Assembly (NCBI GenBank): GCA_937902565.1
Contig: CALFMX010000043.1
Span: forward strand, 1 to 12,358
Direction of reading: 5' to 3'
DNA length: 12,358 bases
DNA from: an uncultured Spirochaetales bacterium
GTDB taxonomy: Bacteria > Spirochaetota > Spirochaetia > Sphaerochaetales > Sphaerochaetaceae
A program made the translations under genes and the position numbers. Position 1 is the stretch's first letter, and the number at the start of each line of letters is the position of its first letter. The notes under the pieces are model-generated. The model was not told where the DNA came from. It ran no database searches and saw nothing but the letters and a program-made list of their open reading frames with translations. This document shows positions 6,748 to 12,358 of the stretch, one piece after another.

Positions 6748-7032
6748 ATGAAGCGGCCCTCTTGGTATCTACGCCAACTCTTTCTCGCTCCCGTCTACCT
6801 CTACAAGGGGGTGCTCTCCCCCTTCTTCGGCCCTTCGTGCCACTACCACCCCTCCTGCTCCACCTATATGATCGGTGCAGTCAATGCGCATGGCATCGTG
6901 AAGGGCTTCATCATGGGCATGGCCAGGATTTTGCGCTGCAGCCGCTGGTATATGGGCGGCGATGACCCCATCCCCGAGGTGTGGTCGTGGCAGGCTATCA
7001 AGGATGGATATACCCTCTTCAGAAGGCGTTGA
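6748..7032 (+). CDS. yidD: Membrane protein insertion efficiency factor YidD
   Basis: YidD is a small membrane-attached protein that helps YidC and Sec insert inner-membrane proteins. From the ATG at 6748 this copy has 94 residues and carries the family core: a hydrophobic, amphipathic start (LRQLFLAPVYLYKGVLSPFFGPSC), Cys31 and Cys37 in the GPSCHYHPSCSTY segment, AHGIVKG at 48-53, RILRCS with Cys64, and GGDDPIPE at 70-77. The frame could also open at a GTG at 6709, but that would add 13 unconserved residues, so the ATG is preferred even though only a weak GGTGG precedes it. In many genomes yidD sits beside rpmH, rnpA and yidC; here it stands alone. Its stop codon directly abuts that of the uridine kinase coming from the other strand. 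Confidence 0.93.
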   Translation: MKRPSWYLRQLFLAPVYLYKGVLSPFFGPSCHYHPSCSTYMIGAVNAHGIVKGFIMGMARILRCSRWYMGGDDPIPEVWSWQAIKDGYTLFRRR

Positions 7033-7644
7033 TCAGCCGGAGAGCTCCTTGACGAAGGGGATGAGGACGCTCAGCGCATTCTCGTTGTACCCGCCCTCGG
7101 GGATGATCAGGTCCGCATAGATCTTCGTCGGCTCGATGAAGTTGAAGTGGCCAGGTCTGACGACCTCCAGATACTGGTTGCAGACACTCTCGACGGTCCG
7201 CCCACGCTCTGCAATGTCTCGCTTGAGGCGGCGGATGAAGCGGATGTCGTCGGGGGTATCGACGTAGAGCTTCAGGTCGAGCAACTCCCGGATCTTCGGC
7301 GAGTGGAGGACCATCAACCCCTCGATGATCACCAATGGCCGGGGCTGGACGGTCACCGACTCATCCCGCCTGCGGTGGTGGACGAAGTCATAGAGCGGCA
7401 TCTCGATGCTCTCGTACCTCTTGAGCATGGCGAGGTGCTCCTCGAGCAGCTCCATGTCAAAGGCATCGGGATGGTCATAGTTCAGCCTGCACCGCTCCTC
7501 GTAGGGCATGTTAGGGTGGGCTTTATAGTAATTATCGTGATAGACGACGCTGACATGTCGCCCAAAATTGTCCTTCAGATGCTCGGTCAGGGTGGTCTTA
7601 CCGGAGCCCGTGCCCCCCGCAATTCCAATGATCATAGTATCCAT
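7033..7644 (-). CDS. udk: Uridine kinase (uridine/cytidine salvage)
   Basis: Udk phosphorylates uridine and cytidine to their monophosphates in pyrimidine salvage. From the ATG at 7644 the product has 203 residues, normal for bacterial Udk. It carries the P-loop GGTGSGKTT at 10-18, HDNYYK at 36-41, YDHPDAFD at 56-63 (the family's N-F-DHPDAFD), PLYDF at 83-87, IIEG at 106-109, RRLKRDIAERGR at 138-149, and the C-terminal HFNFIEPTK-ADLIIPEGG segment at 166-185. Start sites at 7650 and 7635 are also possible; 7644 is chosen because GGGG lies about nine bases upstream. The same frame stays open to 8094, but everything beyond about 7690 belongs to the foreign block. The stop abuts that of yidD with no room for a terminator, so convergent transcription may overlap. 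Confidence 0.93.
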   Translation of the reverse strand: MDTMIIGIAGGTGSGKTTLTEHLKDNFGRHVSVVYHDNYYKAHPNMPYEERCRLNYDHPDAFDMELLEEHLAMLKRYESIEMPLYDFVHHRRRDESVTVQPRPLVIIEGLMVLHSPKIRELLDLKLYVDTPDDIRFIRRLKRDIAERGRTVESVCNQYLEVVRPGHFNFIEPTKIYADLIIPEGGYNENALSVLIPFVKELSG

Positions 7645-7678
7645 ACACATCTGCCCCATTTCGTCTTGATTCGCAATT

Positions 7679-7687
7679 ATCTTACCA
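7679..7687 (-). promoter_or_regulatory. Possible extended -10 promoter element of udk
   Basis: The minus strand reads TGG followed by TAAGAT (7687-7679), an extended -10-like element about 35 bases before the start codon. No -35 box is recognisable; it may have been lost at the junction or may not be needed. Confidence 0.3.
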
Positions 7688-7689
7688 CA

Positions 7690-7757
7690 ATCCGCCCGGG
7701 AATGGAATGGCTGTTTGGTCTTTTTTGATGGCGTGATATCCCAACGCATTCCACTAA
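7690..7757. other. Probable junction between spirochaete-like and clostridial-like DNA
   Basis: To the left lies the udk upstream region. To the right is a terminator for a missing upstream gene, followed by genes with different codon use and family origin. The exact breakpoint cannot be placed from the sequence alone, since this stretch is non-coding on both sides. Confidence 0.55.
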
Positions 7758-7795
7758 CGGCTTTGCGCAGCCGGGCTGCCCAAAGCCGATTTTTT
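7758..7795 (+). terminator. Strong Rho-independent terminator upstream of asnB
   Basis: CGGCTTTG (7758-7765) pairs with CAAAGCCG (7781-7788). One mismatch then leads to five further pairs (7767-7771 with 7775-7779) around a three-base loop, and a run of T residues follows to 7795. No gene ends just before it on the plus strand, so it probably served a gene lost at the junction. Confidence 0.8.
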
Positions 7796-7807
7796 CTGTG
7801 CCCTGCG

Positions 7808-7834
7808 CGCAATTGTTGCGTTTTTGCATATACT
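7808..7834 (+). promoter_or_regulatory. Possible promoter and operator of asnB
   Basis: TATACT at 7829-7834 is a plausible -10 box about 30 bases before the asnB start. No good -35 box is at the right distance. Just upstream lies a short palindrome, CGCAA-TTG-TTGCG (7808-7820), overlapping the region where RNA polymerase would bind. Confidence 0.3.
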
Positions 7835-7864
7835 AACGGTGTAAACCTGAAAGGAGCGCTGCAT

Positions 7865-9715
7865 ATGTGCGGAATTGCCGGATTTATTTGCTTTGAGCGG
7901 GACAATGGCCGTCCGGAGTGGGCGGCCATTGCCCATTCCATGGGGGAGACCCTGAACCACCGCGGGCCCGATGACAAGGGCCAGTGGGCTTGCCCCGCCG
8001 GGGTGCTGATCCACCGGCGCCTGTCGGTCATCGACCCGGACCGGGGGCGCCAGCCCATGACCAGAACCCAGGGGGAAAAGGAGTACACCATCATCTACAA
8101 TGGCGAGCTCTACAACACCGAGCAATTGCGCCAGGACCTGGTCCAGCGCGGCTATCGCTTCGAGACCTCCTCGGACACCGAGGTTTTGCTCACTGCCTAC
8201 ATGGCCTATGGCGAAGAGGTAGGGAGCCATCTGGAGGGCATCTACGCCTTCGTCATCTGGGACGGGGCCAGGGGGCAGTTTTTTGCCTGCCGGGACCGGT
8301 TCGGCGTCAAGCCCTTTTTCTATGCCTGGACCGACGACGGCGCCTTTGTATTCGGCTCTGAGCTCAAGGCTCTGTTTGCCTACCCCGGCCTCAGGCCCCG
8401 GGTGGACTCCGCCGGGTGGTGCGAGGTGCTGGGTCTGGGGCCGGCCCGGACGGCCGGGGTGGGGGTTTTTGCAGGCGTAGAAGAGCTCAAGCCCGCCCAT
8501 TACCTGGTCCTCACCCCCGGCGGCGCCCGGCAAGCGCAGTATTGGACCCTGGTCAGCCGCCCCCACACCGAGGACTATGACGACACCGTCCACCACGTGC
8601 GCGAGCTGGTAAGCGGGGCCATCCGGCGGCAGCTGGTGTCCGACGTGCCCCTTTGCACCTTCCTCTCGGGCGGGCTGGACTCCAGCGTCATCTCTGCGGT
8701 GGCTGCCCTGGACTATGGGCAGCGGGGTCTGCCCCCGCTGGAGACCTACTCCTTTGATTACACCGACAATGCCAAATACTTTCAGCCCTCTGCCTTCCAG
8801 CCCGACGCCGACTGGCCCTGGGTGGAGCGCATGGTGGACACCTTCCACACCCGACACAGGGTGCTCACCTGCCCCATCCCGGATCTGGTCCACCTTTTGG
8901 ATGAGGCCGTGGCGGCCAAGGACCTGCCCGGCATGGCCGATGTGGACTCCTCCCTGCTTTACTTCTGCCGCCAGGTGGCCCAGACCCACGTGGTGGCCCT
9001 GTCCGGGGAGTGCGCCGACGAGGTCTTTGGCGGCTACCCCTGGTTCGAGCGGCCCGAGATGCTTTACGCCGACACCTTCCCCTGGTCCCGGGACCTGGCC
9101 GCCCGGCGCGAGGTCTTCCAGCAGCCCCTTTGGAAACGGCTGGGGGTGGAGGATTATGTCCAGTACCGCTATGGCCAATCGGTGGCTGAAACCCCGCGGC
9201 TGGAGGGGGAGGACCGGGAAAATACCCGGCGGCGCGAGGTGGCCTGGCTCAACCTCAACTGGTTCATGTCCACCCTGCTGGACCGCAAGGACCGCATGTC
9301 TATGGCCTCCGGCCTTGAGGTGCGGGTGCCCTTCTGCGACCACCACTTGGTGGAATACGTGTGGAACATCCCCTGGAGCATGAAGGCCATGAACGGGCAG
9401 CGAAAGCAGGTGCTGCGGGACGCGGCGGAGGGGCTGCTGCCCGTGGATGTGCGCCGGCGGCCCAAAAGCCCCTACCCCAAGACCCACAACCCCCTCTACG
9501 AGGAGCTGGTCCGGGCCAGAGTGGCCACCATCCTGGACGACCGGCACGCCCCTCTCCACTCCCTGGTGGATGAGCAGGTGCTGCGCGCCGGACTGATGGT
9601 CTCTGCCGGGGACTACGGCCGCCCCTGGTTCGGCCAGCTGATGGCCGGGCCCCAGATGCTGGCCTATCTTGTCCAGCTCAACACCTGGATGGAGCGCTTC
9701 GGCCTGAGCGTCTAG
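7865..9715 (+). CDS. asnB: Glutamine-hydrolysing asparagine synthase
   Basis: AsnB makes asparagine from aspartate, glutamine and ATP. The 616-residue product has the complete two-domain layout. The N-terminal Ntn glutaminase starts with the catalytic Cys2 (MCGIAGF) and has NHRGPDD at 31-37 and YNGELYN at 78-84. The C-terminal synthetase has the ATP-pyrophosphatase loop SGGLDSS at 268-274 and GECADEVFGGY at 381-391, then the conserved RKDRMSMASGLEVRVPF segment after residue 470. The start at 7865 is fixed because Cys2 must be exposed after removal of Met; AAAGGAGC lies about seven bases before it. Leucine is nearly always CTG and GC is high in third positions, unlike block 1. The family is the long AsnB type common in Firmicutes. 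It appears monocistronic, with the terminator at 7758-7795 in front. I see no clear terminator behind it. Confidence 0.95.
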   Translation: MCGIAGFICFERDNGRPEWAAIAHSMGETLNHRGPDDKGQWACPAGVLIHRRLSVIDPDRGRQPMTRTQGEKEYTIIYNGELYNTEQLRQDLVQRGYRFETSSDTEVLLTAYMAYGEEVGSHLEGIYAFVIWDGARGQFFACRDRFGVKPFFYAWTDDGAFVFGSELKALFAYPGLRPRVDSAGWCEVLGLGPARTAGVGVFAGVEELKPAHYLVLTPGGARQAQYWTLVSRPHTEDYDDTVHHVRELVSGAIRRQLVSDVPLCTFLSGGLDSSVISAVAALDYGQRGLPPLETYSFDYTDNAKYFQPSAFQPDADWPWVERMVDTFHTRHRVLTCPIPDLVHLLDEAVAAKDLPGMADVDSSLLYFCRQVAQTHVVALSGECADEVFGGYPWFERPEMLYADTFPWSRDLAARREVFQQPLWKRLGVEDYVQYRYGQSVAETPRLEGEDRENTRRREVAWLNLNWFMSTLLDRKDRMSMASGLEVRVPFCDHHLVEYVWNIPWSMKAMNGQRKQVLRDAAEGLLPVDVRRRPKSPYPKTHNPLYEELVRARVATILDDRHAPLHSLVDEQVLRAGLMVSAGDYGRPWFGQLMAGPQMLAYLVQLNTWMERFGLSV

Positions 9716-9733
9716 GCGGGATCGTCAGGGAAT

Positions 9734-9751
9734 CTTCACACTTTCTTTATT
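9734..9751 (+). promoter_or_regulatory. Possible OmpR-family response-regulator box upstream of the BceAB-type transporter
   Basis: CTTCACA (9734-9740) and CTTTATT (9745-9751) are imperfect direct repeats with an 11-base period, the arrangement bound by many OmpR/BceR-type regulators. It lies 64 bases before the transporter start, and BceAB transporters are usually controlled by such regulators. No regulator gene is present in the window. The repeats are only partly alike, so this is a weak call. Confidence 0.25.
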
Positions 9752-9814
9752 CCTTCTCAATGGAAACTTTCCTCCTTCCTGTTAGTCTAGTGCTGACATG
9801 AAGGAGGTTTTTTT

Positions 9815-10588
9815 ATGACCAACGAATCCATCCTCTCCGTCTCGCACCTGGAAAAGGTCTATGGCGGACGGGGCAACCATACCAAGGCGCTGGACAATCT
9901 CAGCTTCGAGGTGCGTCCCGGCGAGTTTGTAGGCATTATGGGGGCGTCGGGCAGCGGCAAGACCACCCTGCTCAACTGCATCTCCACCATTGATAAGCCC
10001 ACTGCGGGCACCATCACTGTGGACGGCACCGACATCACCGCCCTCAAGGGCAAGGCGCTGTCCCGGTTCCGCCGGGAGAGACTGGGCTTCATCTTCCAGG
10101 ACTGCAACCTGCTGGACACCCTCACCGCCTTTGAAAACATCGCCCTGGCCCTGACCATCCTGGGCACACCTACGGGACAAATTGACAAGCTGGTCAACGC
10201 CACCGCCGGTCTGCTGGGTCTGGAAAAGGTGCTGAACAAATACCCCTACCAGCTCTCCGGCGGCGAGCAGCAGCGGGTGGCCGCCGCCCGGGCCATCATC
10301 ACAAGCCCCGCCCTCATCCTGGCCGACGAGCCCACCGGCGCCTTGGACTCCAAGTCCGCCCAGATGCTGCTGGGGCAGCTGGCGCAGCTCAACCGGCAGC
10401 AGCAGGCCACCATCGTCATGGTCACCCACGATGCCTTTACCGCCTCCTGGTGCCACCGCATCCTCTTCATCAAGGACGGCCAGCTCTTCCACGAGCTGCG
10501 GCGGGACGGACAGGACAGGCGTCAGTTCTTCAGCCGCATCATCGGCGTGGTCAGTCAACTGGGAGGTGACGCGGCCGATGTTCTATAA
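9815..10588 (+). CDS. BceA-type ABC transporter ATP-binding protein (peptide antibiotic resistance/sensing)
   Basis: This 257-residue ATPase would power a BceAB-type exporter that frees lipid II-cycle targets from antimicrobial peptides or signals their presence. It carries Walker A GASGSGKTT at 43-51, the Q-loop in FIFQD (Gln95), the ABC signature LSGGEQQ at 147-153, Walker B LILADE at 167-172 with catalytic Glu172, the D-loop GALDSK at 175-180, and the switch His205 in VTHD. The extra C-terminal tail ending in GGDAADVL is typical of BceA-like ATPases and longer than in LolD/MacB. AAGGAGG sits eight bases before the ATG. It overlaps the permease start by 11 bases, so the two are translationally coupled. 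The usual partner two-component system is not visible. MacB/FtsE-like ATPases are less likely because of the tail and partner. Confidence 0.92.
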   Translation: MTNESILSVSHLEKVYGGRGNHTKALDNLSFEVRPGEFVGIMGASGSGKTTLLNCISTIDKPTAGTITVDGTDITALKGKALSRFRRERLGFIFQDCNLLDTLTAFENIALALTILGTPTGQIDKLVNATAGLLGLEKVLNKYPYQLSGGEQQRVAAARAIITSPALILADEPTGALDSKSAQMLLGQLAQLNRQQQATIVMVTHDAFTASWCHRILFIKDGQLFHELRRDGQDRRQFFSRIIGVVSQLGGDAADVL

Positions 10589-11288
10589 GCTGGCACGAAA
10601 GAATGTCACCCGCAGTCTCAAGGACTACTCGGTGTACTTTATCACCCTGGCGCTGGGCGTCAGCATCTTCTACATCTTCAACTCTCTGGAAAGCCAGTGG
10701 GCCGTGCAGATGCTGGCCCAAAACGCCCACTACATGGTGGAGTCCATCCTCGTTTTTATGAACGTCTTCTCCGTCTTCGTCTCGGTGGTGCTGGCCTGCC
10801 TGGTGCTGTACGCCAACACCTTTTTGATCAAGCGGCGCAAACGGGAGCTGGGCACCTATTACCTACTGGGCCTGTCCACCGGCAAGGTCTCCCTCCTGCT
10901 GGTGCTGGAGACCCTGCTCATCGGCCTGTTTGCCCTGGTGGTGGGCATCCTGCTGGGCGTGGCCTTCTTCTATGTGGACTATGAGGCGCCGGTCGACAAA
11001 CTGCGCGTCGCCTATGAGGGCATCGTCCAGGCGTCGAAACACTGGGACGGCGAGGTGCAGGTGATGCAGGTGACCGACATCACCGAGCGGGTGCTGCAGC
11101 TTCGGTGCCTGGCCAGCGCGCGGTCCGCCGGGGGGGCCTTCGATCTGCGCTGCGAAATCCGCGAGAAGCTGATGGCCTATATGCGCGATCATTGCCGCGA
11201 GGCCCTGCCGCGGGATCGTCTGGAATGGCCGCAAGGGGAGGCGGTGGCGCGCCCGCCTATTCCGCCAGCGCCTGTTGACCCAGCCTGA
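10578..11288 (+). CDS. Chimeric frame: N-terminal part of a BceB-type permease joined to the end of a MscS channel
   Basis: The frame opens at 10578 within the end of the BceA-type gene, with GGGAGGT upstream. It encodes about 130 residues of a BceB/FtsX-type permease: MFYKLARKNVTRSLKDY, a first membrane segment (about 20-38), a second (about 55-80), the cytoplasmic KRRKRELGTYYLLGL signature, and a third (about 105-130). After GILLGVA the sequence abruptly becomes a soluble alphaproteobacterial MscS-type C-terminal segment (YVDYEAPVDKL onward) and stops at 11288. A true BceB has about 650 residues, ten membrane segments and a large extracytoplasmic domain; all of that is missing. No known family combines these halves, so the 236-residue product is very likely an artefact of joining. 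If the fusion were real it would be a dead transporter. Confidence 0.75.
   Translation: MFYKLARKNVTRSLKDYSVYFITLALGVSIFYIFNSLESQWAVQMLAQNAHYMVESILVFMNVFSVFVSVVLACLVLYANTFLIKRRKRELGTYYLLGLSTGKVSLLLVLETLLIGLFALVVGILLGVAFFYVDYEAPVDKLRVAYEGIVQASKHWDGEVQVMQVTDITERVLQLRCLASARSAGGAFDLRCEIREKLMAYMRDHCREALPRDRLEWPQGEAVARPPIPPAPVDPA
10962..10985. other. Probable junction between clostridial-like and alphaproteobacterial DNA
   Basis: The left side encodes permease residues GILLGV and the right side encodes VDYEAPVDKLR of a MscS channel, so the break lies in or near the codons for AFFY. It falls inside a reading frame that stays open by chance. Everything to the right is caulobacterial in character. Confidence 0.75.
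10968..11288 (+). CDS. Mechanosensitive ion channel (MscS family), C-terminal fragment
   Basis: About 106 residues after the junction resemble the cytoplasmic C-terminal domain of MscS-family channels that release solutes during osmotic downshock. The supporting features are VDYEAPVDKLRVAYEGIV, then HWDGEVQVMQVTDITERVLQLRCLASARSAG, and FDLRCEIREKLMAYMRDH, a segment order I know from proteobacterial small-conductance channels. The membrane pore helices and the middle beta domain are absent because the gene is cut by the junction. The tail after LEWPQG is proline-rich. The gene ends at 11288 and its last 32 bases overlap, on the other strand, the end of the gene at 11257-11679. Assignment rests on memory of family patterns. 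Confidence 0.6.
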   Translation, partial: FYVDYEAPVDKLRVAYEGIVQASKHWDGEVQVMQVTDITERVLQLRCLASARSAGGAFDLRCEIREKLMAYMRDHCREALPRDRLEWPQGEAVARPPIPPAPVDPA

Positions 11289-11679
11289 CGGCATCTTCCA
11301 GGGACATTGTGTCGGTCGGCTTCTGGCTTGCGCAGGCGACGGCCAGAAGCTCGGCTGCATCCCCGCCGGGCGCGGCAGGATAGGCGGGGGCGTTGTCCGG
11401 CGTGGCGGGGCCTTCGGTTCTGTCGGCGCGCAGGGAGGCGAAGTCCAGCCGGTCCGCCGTCATGGCCCGGCAATCGAACGCCCACCGAGACCAGCCCCCG
11501 ACATAGAGAACGTCGCCGACCTTGAACCCTGTCTCGGTCACCTGGAGCTCGCGCATCCGGGCGATGTCGCCGTCGCGTGCGATAGAGTTCACATCGGCAT
11601 AGATGGCGAAACGGCCGACGCCGACGGGCGCCAAAGCAGGACTGGGATCGGCCAGCAAGGCCAGCATCAGGGTGACCAT
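11257..11679 (-). CDS. Small, possibly secreted protein, surface-adhesin-E-like
   Basis: This 140-residue protein starts at 11679, 13 bases inside the end of smc, so its translation is probably coupled to smc. The first 18 residues ([18 protein letters not shown]) could be a short signal peptide with a cleavage site after ALA. The rest has the pattern of small exported alphaproteobacterial proteins related to the surface-adhesin E fold: [25 protein letters not shown] (near 19-45), a tryptophan and cysteine in GWSRWAFDC (near 62-70), and a second cysteine in LLAVACAS (near 112-119) that could form a disulphide with the first. No catalytic motif is visible. The family assignment is tentative and the product could simply be called hypothetical. 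The 3' end overlaps the MscS fragment by 32 bases. Confidence 0.7.
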   Translation of the reverse strand: MVTLMLALLADPSPALAPVGVGRFAIYADVNSIARDGDIARMRELQVTETGFKVGDVLYVGGWSRWAFDCRAMTADRLDFASLRADRTEGPATPDNAPAYPAAPGGDAAELLAVACASQKPTDTMSLEDAVRLGQQALAE

Positions 11680-12358
11680 GCGACCAGGGTCTCGGCTTGA
11701 TTCAGGTCCACGCTGACCAACTGGCTCATGCCGCGTTCGGGCATGGTGACGCCGTACAGGCGGTCCATCCGGCTCATGGTCACCGGGTTGTGGGTGATGA
11801 CGATGAAGCGGGTGTCGGTGCGCGACCGCATCTCGTGCAGCATCCGGCAGAAGCGGTCGACGTTGGCGTCGTCCAGCGGGGCGTCCACCTCGTCCAGCAC
11901 GCAGACGGGCGCCGGGTTGGCCAGGAAGACGCCGAAGATCAGGGCCGCCGCCGTCAGGGCCTGCTCGCCGCCGCTCATCAGGCTCATGACCGACAGCCGC
12001 TTGCCGGGCGGGCAGGCGTAGATTTCCAGACCGGCCTCCAGCGGGTCGTCGCTTTCGACCAGCTTCAGCTCGGCCTGACCGCCGCCGAACAGGGCCTCGA
12101 ACAGGGCCTTGAAGTTGGCGTTGATGACGTCGAAGGCCGCCACCAGCCGCTCGCGGCCCTCGGCGTTCAGCTCGTCGATGCCGTCGCGCAGCTTGGCGAT
12201 GGCCTGGGTCAGGTCGATGCGTTCCGACTTCATGGCGCCCAGACGCTCGCCGTATTCGGCGGCCTCTTCCTCGGCCCGCAGGTTGACCGCGCCCAGGGCC
12301 TCGCGTTCGCGCTCCAGCCCGGTCAGCAGGCTCTCGGCGCCGGCCGTGTCCGGCGGAC
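11667..12358 (-). CDS. smc: Chromosome segregation protein SMC, C-terminal ATPase head (cut by window edge)
   Basis: SMC dimers extrude and organise chromosomal DNA. The frame enters from the right edge and ends at 11667, giving 229 C-terminal residues of a protein normally about 1150 long. Visible parts are the end of the coiled coil with the family motif [11 protein letters not shown] (about 21-31), and the head segment [26 protein letters not shown]. The ABC signature [11 protein letters not shown] (about 125-135), Walker B with D-loop [13 protein letters not shown] (about 151-163) and the switch histidine in ITHN (about 189) follow. The tail [17 protein letters not shown] is typical of alphaproteobacterial SMC. 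The N-terminal Walker A half and hinge lie outside the window. Codon use is GC-rich with CTG leucine and GTC valine. RecN or SbcC are excluded by the signature and tail. Confidence 0.93.
   Translation of the reverse strand, partial: PPDTAGAESLLTGLEREREALGAVNLRAEEEAAEYGERLGAMKSERIDLTQAIAKLRDGIDELNAEGRERLVAAFDVINANFKALFEALFGGGQAELKLVESDDPLEAGLEIYACPPGKRLSVMSLMSGGEQALTAAALIFGVFLANPAPVCVLDEVDAPLDDANVDRFCRMLHEMRSRTDTRFIVITHNPVTMSRMDRLYGVTMPERGMSQLVSVDLNQAETLVAWSP

Noticed and set aside
7695..7700. CCCGGG near the first junction and GTCGAC near the second, as traces of cloning
   Set aside because: The two sites differ, and GTCGAC also occurs elsewhere in the window away from any junction, so they are expected by chance in GC-rich DNA.
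7645..8094. Extension of the udk frame upstream to 8094, suggesting an N-terminal domain
   Set aside because: Udk is complete from 7644. The extra part crosses the junction and lies antisense to asnB, so it is an accidental open frame.
7754..9559. A 601-codon open frame on the minus strand, antisense to asnB
   Set aside because: High GC in asnB removes stops on the opposite strand. The product is Gly/Val/His-rich without motifs, and asnB is unambiguous.
11275..11700. A 141-codon plus-strand frame opposite the small secreted protein
   Set aside because: It is Gly-rich and motif-free; the minus-strand frame overlaps smc in the way coupled genes do and has a plausible signal peptide and conserved-looking cysteines.

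Overview
The window reads as three blocks of DNA from three different kinds of bacteria joined end to end, most probably an assembly or library chimera. The evidence is in the gene families, in codon choice (leucine is mostly CTC in the first sugar genes but almost always CTG in the second and third blocks), and in a gene that changes family in mid-frame.

Block 1 (1 to about 7690) looks like a spirochaete, possibly Sphaerochaetaceae. That assignment is an inference from overall protein character; no search was run. It holds the start of an RlmK-like 23S rRNA methyltransferase (minus strand, cut by the window edge). Next comes a tight plus-strand operon of an unknown 154-residue protein, a phosphohexomutase and a UDP-glucose 4-epimerase, closed by a strong terminator. 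Then follow tRNA-Asn(GTT) with its own promoter set inside a perfect inverted repeat, and a large lipoprotein of the 5'-nucleotidase family with two metallophosphatase domains, the first stripped of its metal ligands. A 56-residue basic protein with a near-consensus promoter, yidD, and a convergent uridine kinase complete the block.

Block 2 (about 7690 to 10965) looks like a Gram-positive clostridial chromosome, perhaps Oscillospiraceae. It has a strong terminator left over from a missing upstream gene, a glutamine-dependent asparagine synthase (asnB), and a BceAB-type ABC transporter whose permease is cut off after about 130 residues.

Block 3 (about 10965 to 12358) looks like a caulobacterial alphaproteobacterium, Brevundimonas-like. 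It has the C-terminal end of a MscS-type mechanosensitive channel, fused in frame to the broken permease. On the minus strand it has the C-terminal ATPase head of the chromosome-segregation protein SMC and a small possibly secreted protein whose start overlaps the end of smc.

I found no CRISPR array, insertion sequence, phage gene or defence system. Three observations inside block 1 deserve attention: the degenerate domain of the nucleotidase lipoprotein, the inverted repeat around the tRNA-Asn promoter, and the small basic protein. The two junctions should be resolved before any gene linkage across them is believed.
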